From Ruminococcus sp. UBA3280 (lineage in GTDB: Bacteria > Bacillota > Clostridia > Oscillospirales > Ruminococcaceae), in assembly GCA_002362175.1 (NCBI GenBank), contig DETU01000082.1, positions 1 through 64,000 of the forward strand: 64,000 bases of DNA, read 5' to 3'. Position numbers and translations under genes: made by a program. Positions 1 through 7,759 of this stretch are shown one piece after another. The notes beneath the pieces were generated by a model. That model was given only the letters and a program-made list of their open reading frames with translations. It was not told where the DNA came from and made no database searches. Within the stretch, counting starts at the first letter, position 1. Each line of letters begins with the position of its first letter.

Positions 1-40
1 GTAGGAAACATAAAATTATGAGTAAAATTTCCGTTAACTC

Positions 41-69
41 TTGACTTTTTTTTAAATACATGATATACT
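41..69 (+). promoter_or_regulatory. Sigma-A-type promoter for the kinase/VWA/PP2C cassette
   Basis: TTGACT at 41-46 and TATACT at 64-69 are separated by 17 bp. About 90 nt of untranslated leader follow before the first gene at 168. No other promoter of this quality is seen until 6821, so the six genes that follow are probably one transcript. Confidence 0.65.
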
Positions 70-167
70 TCAATAATGGACAATATGGTAATTTATAATG
101 AAATTATTGTGAATTTAAGTAAATAGTAAAACTAATGTGTCCTTGATAAAATTAGGAGGATTTTATT

Positions 168-1241
168 ATGCTCTGCGAGAGATGCCGAAACGAAGTTAGT
201 CCCAATGCTGATGTATGTCTTAAATGCGGAACTCCGGTTTCACGCAATGTTGCCGGATTTGAAAATACTGTTGAAATAAAACGTGCTTTGAAATCCATGA
301 TGGACCAGTACGGACAGGATATTATAAAGGATACAAATAAGTTTATTTCATTGCTTAATGATTTTATCCCTGAATACGAAAAAGAACGCCGTCTTTTGAA
401 AAATATGCTTCAGTGCGGAGTAGTTGCAAATATGCTGAGAGAAAGTGAACAGCAGAAAATAGCGATTATGAAAGCAAAGGAATTTATGGTTTCGGAAATG
501 TTTCTTTCTGAAAACGCTGCTGAGTTTGTAATAGTTTGTTTTACATATATGCTTGGTTGGGAATATGTTTCAAAGCTTACCGAACAGAAAAAGCCTGAAA
601 CGCAGTCTGTGGGTGTATCGGGGGCGGATTCCTCAGCTAAAAACAGCGGTACTAAAAAACCGCCTATGCCTTTTGATTTGAATATGAAGGTTTTCAGACC
701 TGCTGACGCTGCAAAGTACAGGCTTAAAGGCACTGTTAAAATCCCTGAAGGATATACGAAACTTGATAGTTTTGCTTTTGACGGATTCGGATTCATGAAA
801 ACAATTGAACTGCCTTCAACTATTGTTTCAATAGGGGAATATGCTTTTTCTGAATGTAAAAGACTTAAAAGTATTGAACTTCCCGAAACATTGAAAGTTC
901 TTAAACAGGGTGCATTCAGTCAGTGTGGAAAACTTACTATGGTAAAATTGCCGGAGGGCGTGCTTGAAATTGAGGATAATACTTTTTCTTTCTGTCACAG
1001 TCTTGAAATAATAGATATTCCGTCAACTGTAAGCAGTATAGGTGCAGGTGCGTTTTCGGGTTGTGAAAAACTCCGCAAGCTGTTTCTTTCGGATAATGTA
1101 AAATTCATAGAAGAAGGTGCATTTTCATATTGTACTTCTCTTACTATAAGATGTTATGAGAATTCATATGTACATCGTTATTGTCTCAGCAATGGTCTTA
1201 ATGTTGAAACGGTTGCAAAGGGAACTCCTTTCGGCAGATAA
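168..1241 (+). CDS. Zinc-ribbon protein with BspA-type leucine-rich repeats
   Basis: This 357-residue protein starts with a zinc ribbon (CxxC at residues 4-7 and 18-21). A helical, charged middle follows, then from about residue 180 a set of BspA/LRR_5-type repeats recognisable by recurrent phrases such as IELPSTI, LPEGVLEI and AFSGCEKL. LRR_5 repeats usually bind proteins. There is no signal peptide or membrane segment, so it is probably cytoplasmic. It opens the cassette with a good ribosome site (AGGAGG just upstream of ATG 168) and is followed 36 bp later by the kinase. I infer an adaptor or substrate-recognition role for the phospho-signalling genes behind it. No enzymatic motif is visible. 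Confidence 0.75.
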   Translation: MLCERCRNEVSPNADVCLKCGTPVSRNVAGFENTVEIKRALKSMMDQYGQDIIKDTNKFISLLNDFIPEYEKERRLLKNMLQCGVVANMLRESEQQKIAIMKAKEFMVSEMFLSENAAEFVIVCFTYMLGWEYVSKLTEQKKPETQSVGVSGADSSAKNSGTKKPPMPFDLNMKVFRPADAAKYRLKGTVKIPEGYTKLDSFAFDGFGFMKTIELPSTIVSIGEYAFSECKRLKSIELPETLKVLKQGAFSQCGKLTMVKLPEGVLEIEDNTFSFCHSLEIIDIPSTVSSIGAGAFSGCEKLRKLFLSDNVKFIEEGAFSYCTSLTIRCYENSYVHRYCLSNGLNVETVAKGTPFGR

Positions 1242-1277
1242 ATTTATAACAATAAAATTCAGAAGGGAATGATATAA

Positions 1278-2621
1278 GTGATAGAACTTAAAATCGGCGA
1301 ACAAGTTGAAATGGAGTACGGCGGTGCTGCAACTGTAAAGAAAATACTCGGCAGCGGCGGACAGGGTATTGTTTATCTTGTTGACTTCAACGGCATAGAT
1401 TATGCTCTGAAGTGGTATGATATTGACAAAATTAAGAACGCAAGGGCTTTCCGCAAAAATATTGAAAACAATATAAAGGACGGAGCTCCGAGTGATAAAT
1501 TTCTTTGGCCTAAGTATCTCACAAAAGAGAACGGCACGGGTAATTTCGGCTATATAATGGATTTGCGTCCGCAGGGGTATGATTCTTTTGTTGATATTCT
1601 CAATACATACAGACTTGATATTGATGAACTTACAGGACGTGCAACAAAAGTTTCCGTACAGTTTGCCAGTCTGCACGCAATGGTTACAGCTGTAATAAAT
1701 ATTGTAAACGCTTTCAGACAGCTTCACAGAGCAGGAAAGAGTTATCAGGATTTGAATGACGGTGGTTTCTTTATTAATGTAAATACGGGTGATATTCTTG
1801 TCTGTGACTGCGATAACATTGCTCCCGACGGAAGTAATTTCGGTATCGGCGGTAAACCCGGCTATATGGCACCGGAAGTTGTAAGAGGTGTGGCAAAGCC
1901 GAATGTTCAGACCGATAAATATTCACTTGCCGTCGTTCTTTTCAAGCTTCTTTTCAGAGGAGACCCAATGGAAGGCGAAAAGGTTGTAAAGGACGTTTGT
2001 CTTACTGAAACATCTGAACTCAAACATTACGGACAGCAGGCGGTTTTTGTATATGACCCCGAAGATACTTCAAACCGTCCCGTGCGTGGTATTCATGATA
2101 ATGTAATAAAGTTCTGGAGAATATATCCCGCATATATCCGTGAAGCTTTTATACGTTCTTTCACAACAGGTATAAAAGAACCGAACAAGCGTATTATTGA
2201 GAACGAATGGCAGAAGCTCTTTATAAGACTTCGTTCCGAAATTATTGTGTGTACCTGCGGAAGAACAAATTTCACATCAATGTTTGAAAACGTCAATGAC
2301 ACTTCATACAGATGTCCGAAATGCAGTGCGGAATTTGCAAGTCTTTCATTCAGCAACCGTGACTACCGTATACCGCTTTATGTCGGCAGTAAATTCTATG
2401 AATGTGAAATAGACCCTAAATCAGATGATTTTCAGAAAGTTGCCGGTGAGCTTGTTGAAAACAAACTCAAACCCGGTATGCTCGGAATAAAGAACGGTTC
2501 GGAAAAGGTATGGCGTGTAAAGATGCCTGACGGTGTTTTCTACGATATAGCTCCCGGAAAGGGATTCCCTCTATGGAAAGGTCTTGAAATAGATTTCGGA
2601 GAAGTAAACGCACATATTTAA
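1278..2621 (+). CDS. Atypical serine/threonine protein kinase with C-terminal zinc ribbon (TerY-associated type)
   Basis: This is a 447-residue kinase-fold protein with a GTG start behind AGAAGGGA. The glycine loop (GSGGQG, residues 25-30) and the ATP-anchoring lysine (ALKW, K45) are intact. The catalytic loop reads YQDLNDGGFFIN rather than HRDxxxxN, so D158 and N167 are kept but His and Arg are not. The metal-binding motif is CDCDN (about 176-180) in place of DFG, and an APE motif is present at 198-200. This pattern is like the kinases found beside TerY-type VWA proteins. A zinc ribbon follows (CxC at 325-327, CxxC at 346-349). It lies between an LRR protein and a VWA protein, with the PP2C phosphatase two genes on. 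It is probably an active soluble kinase; substrates are unknown. Confidence 0.85.
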   Translation: MIELKIGEQVEMEYGGAATVKKILGSGGQGIVYLVDFNGIDYALKWYDIDKIKNARAFRKNIENNIKDGAPSDKFLWPKYLTKENGTGNFGYIMDLRPQGYDSFVDILNTYRLDIDELTGRATKVSVQFASLHAMVTAVINIVNAFRQLHRAGKSYQDLNDGGFFINVNTGDILVCDCDNIAPDGSNFGIGGKPGYMAPEVVRGVAKPNVQTDKYSLAVVLFKLLFRGDPMEGEKVVKDVCLTETSELKHYGQQAVFVYDPEDTSNRPVRGIHDNVIKFWRIYPAYIREAFIRSFTTGIKEPNKRIIENEWQKLFIRLRSEIIVCTCGRTNFTSMFENVNDTSYRCPKCSAEFASLSFSNRDYRIPLYVGSKFYECEIDPKSDDFQKVAGELVENKLKPGMLGIKNGSEKVWRVKMPDGVFYDIAPGKGFPLWKGLEIDFGEVNAHI

Positions 2622-2686
2622 TCTTTAAACGAGGTTCATACTGTATATTGCAGTTGTCAATGGATATGAAAGGGAGTATGTAAATT

Positions 2687-3523
2687 ATGAGCAAAGATAT
2701 AAATAATAACGATGCTGAAGTAAAAACAGCAGGTAATATGGAAGAAGATTTCGGCAATATGCTTGATTTTGATGACGACGACCCGCTTAGTGCAACAAGC
2801 GTGTCCAAAAAGAGCCTTGTAATATTTTTTCTTATAGATACATCAGGAAGTATGAAAGGTACAAAAATGGGTGAGCTTAATACTGTTATGGAGGAGCTTA
2901 TCCCCGAAATACGACGTGTCGGTGAAGCTGATACTGATGTTAAGGTTGCGGTTCTTACTTTTGCAAACAGTGTTATGTGGATGTATTCAGAACCCGTTTC
3001 GATTGAGGATTTTGAATGGACACGTCTGAGAGCAGACGGCGTTACAAGTATGGGTGAGGCTTTCAGGGAACTTTCAATAAGAATGTCAAGAAACAGTTTT
3101 TTAAGTTCTCCGTCGCTTTCTTTTGCACCTGTTATCTTCCTTATGACAGACGGTTATCCGTCCGACGATTATAAGGCAGGTCTTGAAGCACTTCAGAAGA
3201 ACAGCTGGTATAAATTCGGTCTTAAAGCTGCACTCGGTATCGGCAAGGAAGCAAATGATGATATGCTTGCCGAGTTCACAGGCACAAAGGACACCGTTGT
3301 TCATGCTTATTCCGGCGGACAGCTTGCACAGATGATTAAGATTATTGCTGTTACTTCGTCACAAATCGGAAGCAAGAGTATGACTCTTTCCGACGATACA
3401 AATCATGAACTCAGTTCTCAGGACGTTTATGCGGCAAAGCAGAAAATGCTCGGACAGCAGATTCAGGACCTTGTTAAATCTCAGGATTATTCGGATACTG
3501 TTCCTTTTGATACAGGCTGGTAA
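2687..3523 (+). CDS. VWA-domain protein (TerY-like)
   Basis: This 278-residue protein has a von Willebrand factor A domain. The MIDAS metal site is visible as DTSGS at residues 51-55, with a conserved Thr in DGVTSMGE and an Asp in MTDGYPSDD. The first 40 residues are acidic and look disordered. TerY-type VWA proteins bind partner proteins through the metal site and occur with a kinase and a PP2C phosphatase; exactly those partners flank this gene. The start is ATG 2687 after AAAGGGAG. It is cytoplasmic, with no signal peptide. Role inferred: scaffold or phosphorylated target of the adjacent kinase. Confidence 0.85.
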   Translation: MSKDINNNDAEVKTAGNMEEDFGNMLDFDDDDPLSATSVSKKSLVIFFLIDTSGSMKGTKMGELNTVMEELIPEIRRVGEADTDVKVAVLTFANSVMWMYSEPVSIEDFEWTRLRADGVTSMGEAFRELSIRMSRNSFLSSPSLSFAPVIFLMTDGYPSDDYKAGLEALQKNSWYKFGLKAALGIGKEANDDMLAEFTGTKDTVVHAYSGGQLAQMIKIIAVTSSQIGSKSMTLSDDTNHELSSQDVYAAKQKMLGQQIQDLVKSQDYSDTVPFDTGW

Positions 3524-3557
3524 TCTGATTATGTTTTACCGAAAGGGGTGCTTATAA

Positions 3558-4520
3558 ATGTTAAATGGTTTTTGCCATACCGTTATCGGTGCAAGTCATA
3601 TAACAAGCGAAACTGTATGTCAGGATTCATCAGTTTTCAGAGCATATGATAATTACGGAATCGCTGTTGTTGCGGACGGTCATGGAAGCAAAAAGCATTT
3701 CAGAAGCGACAAGGGTTCAGAAATGGCTGTAACAGCAGCACTCGATACGATTGAAGAATTTTACAGAGACCCTGACGCTTTTGAGGAAAGTTTTCTGAAT
3801 AACCCCGAAAACCTGATTAAAAAAATTGAAAAAAATATTATTTCACGATGGAACAGACTTGTAATACATCATTATACCCATAATCCGTATACCGAAAGGG
3901 AAAAAGAACCTTTTACCGAAAAGGAATTTAAACGCCTGAAGGTTGAAACGGTTTACGGAACAACGCTTATAGTTGCGGTTATGGGAAGAAAATTTACTTT
4001 TGGTACGCAGATAGGCGATGGTAGTCTTGTGCTTATATGTGAGGACGCAGCCGCAGAAATGCCTATTGCCTATGAGGAGTCAGCTCCTGCAAATCTCACA
4101 GCATCTATGTGTAACAGTCAGGCTATAAATTATTTCAACAGCTTTTATACGCTGGACGAAAAACCGATAGCGGTCTTTGTTTCAACAGACGGACTTTATA
4201 CCTCTTTTAAAAGTGACGAAGATTTTCTTGACTATCACAGTATACTTGCGAGTCAGCTTATAAATATAGATACATTCAGCCCTTCAATACGGAAAAATCT
4301 TTCAAAAAGGTCGCACTGCGGAACTCAGGACGACACGTCCCTTGCCTGTGTATTTGACAAGGATTATCTTCCCGAAAAGCAGGAGGAACTGAAAGAACAG
4401 GTTGAAGTAAATAAAATTCATGCCTCAATGCGTAAGGCTGAACAGAAAGCAAGAATGGAAAAGCAGAGACTGAAAAATTCAATGAATAATGCAAGATATG
4501 AAGAAGAATCGGAATTATAG
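3558..4520 (+). CDS. PP2C-family serine/threonine phosphatase
   Basis: A 320-residue PP2C (PPM) phosphatase. Metal-binding motifs are visible: CQD near residue 23, VADGHG at 38-43, IGDG in the middle, STDGLY and the terminal TQDDTS. These define the two-metal centre that hydrolyses phospho-Ser/Thr. The last 50 residues are charged and probably form a coiled coil (about 275-320). The start ATG 3558 follows GAAAGGGG. It presumably reverses the action of the kinase at 1278. It ends 14 bp before the GGDEF gene, which suggests one operon. Confidence 0.88.
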   Translation: MLNGFCHTVIGASHITSETVCQDSSVFRAYDNYGIAVVADGHGSKKHFRSDKGSEMAVTAALDTIEEFYRDPDAFEESFLNNPENLIKKIEKNIISRWNRLVIHHYTHNPYTEREKEPFTEKEFKRLKVETVYGTTLIVAVMGRKFTFGTQIGDGSLVLICEDAAAEMPIAYEESAPANLTASMCNSQAINYFNSFYTLDEKPIAVFVSTDGLYTSFKSDEDFLDYHSILASQLINIDTFSPSIRKNLSKRSHCGTQDDTSLACVFDKDYLPEKQEELKEQVEVNKIHASMRKAEQKARMEKQRLKNSMNNARYEEESEL

Positions 4521-4534
4521 AATAGGAAGTAATT

Positions 4535-5455
4535 ATGGAAAATAAATCAAATAAAAAAAATATACCTGTGCTGATTATCTGTATAGTTTTGTTTGTTGCC
4601 TTGTTTATTGCACAGAGAAGCATTTCAGCCAATCCGAAACTTACAGGCTTTAACGGCATTATCGCACAGCTTCACGTTATGATTTCGGTAATATTTGTGC
4701 TTGCAAACAAAAAACTTGGATTCATTGTTGGAATTGTACTTAATGCAATCAACCTTGTATCAGGTCTTATGGCGGTACTTGTCGCAGAACAGAAAAACGC
4801 TTTGCCGTCAATAGCTATTTCCGTATGTACAATTATAATCATGGCTATCATATATAACTACACAAGCAAGAATGAAAAAATGCATGACGAGCTTATGGAG
4901 AAGTACGAGCAGGAAATTGAAACAAGGAGAGTTCTTCAGGAAAAGGACGAGGTACTTTCTTATCTTGCCTATTATGACAGACTTACGCAGATGCCCAACA
5001 GACATCTTTTTATGGAAAATCTTGAAAAGGATATTGAGGACAATAAGCAGTGTGCGGTTGTATGTGTAAATCTTGACGATTTCAGACAGGTAAATGATAC
5101 ATTCGGTATGGCAACAGGTGATGAACTGATTAAAGCTTATGCCGAAAGAATAGAGACAATAGCGGGTGAAAACCATTTTGCCGCAAGAATTTCGGGTGAT
5201 GAATTTGCGGTTATTCTCGGACCTGAAAACAGCAGTCAGGATATTATTAACTTTGTGGGCAGAATACAGGGAGTTTTCAGTGAACCTGTAAACATAAACG
5301 GTAATGGTCTCGGTGTGTCTTCAAGTATAGGAATAGCAATGTTTCCAAAAGACGCAGGAAGTGCGGAAGATGTTCTTAGATGTGCCGAAAAGGCAATGTA
5401 TATGTCCAAGAACAACGGAAAAAATAAGGTTTGTTTCTATAGCCCTGTGGTCTGA
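4535..5455 (+). CDS. Membrane-bound GGDEF protein (probable diguanylate cyclase)
   Basis: 306 residues. The N-terminal 110 residues form about four membrane segments. A short coiled-coil linker (about 113-145) follows, then a GGDEF domain. The signature reads SGDEF (about 219-223) instead of GGDEF, a variant seen in many active cyclases. The substrate-site motifs LTQMPNR and LDDFRQVND are present. The predicted reaction is two GTP to cyclic di-GMP. No RxxD inhibitory site is apparent upstream of the signature. It sits 14 bp after the PP2C gene, so second-messenger output may be part of the same signalling cassette. That coupling is inferred from gene order only. Confidence 0.85.
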   Translation: MENKSNKKNIPVLIICIVLFVALFIAQRSISANPKLTGFNGIIAQLHVMISVIFVLANKKLGFIVGIVLNAINLVSGLMAVLVAEQKNALPSIAISVCTIIIMAIIYNYTSKNEKMHDELMEKYEQEIETRRVLQEKDEVLSYLAYYDRLTQMPNRHLFMENLEKDIEDNKQCAVVCVNLDDFRQVNDTFGMATGDELIKAYAERIETIAGENHFAARISGDEFAVILGPENSSQDIINFVGRIQGVFSEPVNINGNGLGVSSSIGIAMFPKDAGSAEDVLRCAEKAMYMSKNNGKNKVCFYSPVV

Positions 5456-5505
5456 TAGTCTGCTTGTTATTCTGAAATATGCAATGAAAGGATATTGGTA
5501 TTAAC

Positions 5506-6765
5506 ATGGAATTAGTTGAATTATACAACAGGGCAGTCCTGCTTATTGAAGAAGTCAGAAAGGTCAGCGGACATACAGCTGATGAAAAAAATGCGTCTCT
5601 TTGCATTATTGTAAGTGACAATAATGAAATTTATGCAGGTGTTAACGGACTTAAAATCAGCAACGGAAAAGTATCTGTAGCTTGTTCCGAGTATAATGCC
5701 ATTATGTCAATGATTGCGTCAGGTTGCGTTACCGCCGAAAAAATGATGACGGTTTCTTTTGCGGACAGAAGTGTTTGTCGTCCGTGCAGTGATTGCATTG
5801 ATATGCTTTACAAGGCAGACGAAAAAAATTCACAGTGTGAAATCGCAGTTTCAGCCGAAAATTCCGTAAAGGCGTGTGAACTGAAAACACAGTCTGATGA
5901 ATCAGCAGTTTCTTCTGAATATGAGGCGTTTTCACTATCAGAAGAAGTACCAGCTTTTTCTCCTGAACCTGTAAGTGAAAATCTGAGTTTTGAAGAAAAG
6001 TTCGGATTTGATTTTGACGATACTCCTTCCGAACCTGTTCCGACTCTTGAAAATCAGACGGAATCACAGCCTCTTTATCAGCAGACAGAGACAAATTTGA
6101 ATAATCAGAATAATTCTTTTCAGTTTATGGAACAGTATCAGTCCAATAACGTACAGCAGAATATGAACGGACAGTTTATTCAGCCAAATGCACAGCCGTA
6201 TTCTCAGCCTGTGCAGAATTATCCTCAGCAGTTTCAGGGCTATCCCCAGCAACAGATGTATTCAAATCAGGTACAGCAGGGGGGAATGAATCCGCAGTTT
6301 ATTCAGCCAAATGTACAACAGCCTTATTCAAATAATATACAACCACAGCCATATCCTCAGAATATGCAGGGATATTCTCAGCCTGTAAATCCGTCTGTGA
6401 ATCAGGGAAGTTTTCCGTCAAATGAAAATCCCTATTATCAGCAGTCCGTGAACAGTCAGCCACTTCAGAACGTATCTCCGCACCAGCCTGCTACACCTGT
6501 TTCAAGCCATTATCAGAACAGTGGTGGGATAAGTGTTTCACAGCCTCTTACTTCTGTTCCTCTTTCAGGAGAAGGAAAATCAAAATTCAGACAGCGTCTC
6601 AGCAAATTTATGAATGATGATATGCCTGTTTCTCCTGTAAGCAAGGAAGAAAGCAACGTTAAAAGTGCGTCAATGGGCGACATCAAAAAACAGGCTCGTG
6701 ACAAGAAAAAAATGGCTAAGGTTAATGCAGACTTCAAAAAACGTATGAAAGACCTTGGATATTAA
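5506..6765 (+). CDS. Cytidine-deaminase-fold protein with Q/N/P/Y-rich (prion-like) tail
   Basis: This 419-residue protein begins with a cytidine deaminase-like domain (about 1-115). The zinc and proton-shuttle residues appear kept: ACSEYNAI supplies Cys60 and Glu62, and RPCSDC supplies Cys94 and Cys97. An acidic spacer follows, then from about 180 to 340 a low-complexity stretch rich in Gln, Asn, Pro and Tyr (for example QFIQPNAQPYSQP). The last 60 residues are strongly basic (KFRQRLSKF, KKQARDKKKMAK). A 19-bp direct repeat (6172-6190, 6295-6313) lies in the low-complexity part. Free-nucleoside deaminases are only about 130 residues, so the tail is an added module. It closes the signalling cassette before a terminator. 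Substrate unknown. Confidence 0.7.
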   Translation: MELVELYNRAVLLIEEVRKVSGHTADEKNASLCIIVSDNNEIYAGVNGLKISNGKVSVACSEYNAIMSMIASGCVTAEKMMTVSFADRSVCRPCSDCIDMLYKADEKNSQCEIAVSAENSVKACELKTQSDESAVSSEYEAFSLSEEVPAFSPEPVSENLSFEEKFGFDFDDTPSEPVPTLENQTESQPLYQQTETNLNNQNNSFQFMEQYQSNNVQQNMNGQFIQPNAQPYSQPVQNYPQQFQGYPQQQMYSNQVQQGGMNPQFIQPNVQQPYSNNIQPQPYPQNMQGYSQPVNPSVNQGSFPSNENPYYQQSVNSQPLQNVSPHQPATPVSSHYQNSGGISVSQPLTSVPLSGEGKSKFRQRLSKFMNDDMPVSPVSKEESNVKSASMGDIKKQARDKKKMAKVNADFKKRMKDLGY

Positions 6766-6770
6766 TATAG

Positions 6771-6799
6771 AACTCTCCGCTTTTAACGGAGAGTTTTTT
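6771..6799 (+). terminator. Rho-independent terminator ending the signalling cassette
   Basis: ACTCTCCG (6772-6779) pairs with CGGAGAGT (6787-6794) and is followed by a T run. It lies directly after the stop of the deaminase-like gene. Confidence 0.85.
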
Positions 6800-6820
6800 G
6801 CGGATTTTTTTAAAAAGCTA

Positions 6821-6849
6821 TTGGAATATTTGTTGATTTGTGTTATAAT
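6821..6849 (+). promoter_or_regulatory. Sigma-A-type promoter upstream of trmB
   Basis: TTGGAA at 6821-6826 and TATAAT at 6844-6849 with a 17-bp spacer. The trmB start codon is 30 bp downstream. Confidence 0.7.
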
Positions 6850-6878
6850 GAAATAAATATAAATTTTGGAGGTAATTT

Positions 6879-7538
6879 ATGCGAATACGTCATAAACCGT
6901 GGGCGAAGCCCGAACTTGAGGCTTGTCCTTTCTATATACCGAATCCGCAGGAAAACAAGGGCAAATGGTGTTCTGTTTTCAGTGAACCGGAAAAACCGCT
7001 TTATGTTGAACTTGGTTGTGGAAAGGGCGGATTTATTTCACAGGCAGCACCTGCACACCCTGAAATAAATTTCGTTGCAATGGACATAAAAAATGAAATG
7101 CTTGTCCTTGCAAAAAGAAAGCTGGAGGAAGCGTATCAGAAAGAAAATAAATCTCCTGATAATGTACGTATAGCCATACAGAATATTGAAAGACTTGATA
7201 CTGCATGGGACGAAAATGACCGTGCGGACAGAATTTATATAAATTTCTGTAATCCTTGGCCAAAGAAAAAGCACAAAAAACGTCGTCTTACGCATACGAG
7301 ACAGCTTATTAACTATAAAAAATTCTTAAAGGGTGAAATATGGTTCAAGACTGACGACGATGAACTTTTTGAAGAATCATTTGAATATTTTCAGGAAGCA
7401 GGTTTTAATATAAAATTCAGAACATATGACCTGCACAGTGAAAACGGAATTGAAAATTTTGTGACGGAACATGAAAAAATGTTCACTGACGAGGGAAAGA
7501 AAATCAAGTTTCTTATTGCTGAACCGGTTAAGGAGTAA
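6879..7538 (+). CDS. trmB: tRNA (guanine-N7-)-methyltransferase
   Basis: 219 residues, the normal size for bacterial TrmB, which makes m7G46 in the variable loop of tRNAs using S-adenosylmethionine. The SAM motif [10 protein letters not shown] (about 46-55) and the family motifs [13 protein letters not shown] and RLTH are plain. The start ATG 6879 follows GGAGGT. The 67-codon gene starts 4 bp after its stop, so the two are co-transcribed, probably continuing into pyrC. Confidence 0.95.
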   Translation: MRIRHKPWAKPELEACPFYIPNPQENKGKWCSVFSEPEKPLYVELGCGKGGFISQAAPAHPEINFVAMDIKNEMLVLAKRKLEEAYQKENKSPDNVRIAIQNIERLDTAWDENDRADRIYINFCNPWPKKKHKKRRLTHTRQLINYKKFLKGEIWFKTDDDELFEESFEYFQEAGFNIKFRTYDLHSENGIENFVTEHEKMFTDEGKKIKFLIAEPVKE

Positions 7539-7542
7539 CGCT

Positions 7543-7746
7543 ATGGAGATTGAGAAAAAAGGTAAAAATTTTTCTTTTGGTTTCGGAACTGCCCACACAG
7601 CAGGTACGGGAAGTCTTTCGGAAATGAAAAAATCCGATTCTGATTCGTATGAAAACAAGCTTATTGAAGACTTCAGAAAGAGGGAAAAACTCACAAAAAA
7701 AAGTGCTGAACTTATAGCAAAGTATATTAAACTTAAAAACAGATGA
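7543..7746 (+). CDS. Small conserved-looking hypothetical protein, 67 aa
   Basis: I start this gene at ATG 7543 because AGGAG lies just upstream, overlapping the trmB stop. A longer reading would overlap trmB. The 67-residue product is charged and soluble: a glycine-rich start (FSFGFGTAHTAGTGSL), then a Lys/Glu-rich helix ending in KYIKLKNR. No known family is recognised. It is tightly packed between trmB and pyrC (4 bp and 13 bp), which supports it being real. Confidence 0.6.
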   Translation: MEIEKKGKNFSFGFGTAHTAGTGSLSEMKKSDSDSYENKLIEDFRKREKLTKKSAELIAKYIKLKNR

Positions 7747-7759
7747 CGGGAGGAATAAA

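Noticed and set aside
410..796. Long minus-strand open frame inside the LRR gene
   Set aside because: It overlaps a clearly coding frame and has no family features; the same holds for other antisense frames across the window.
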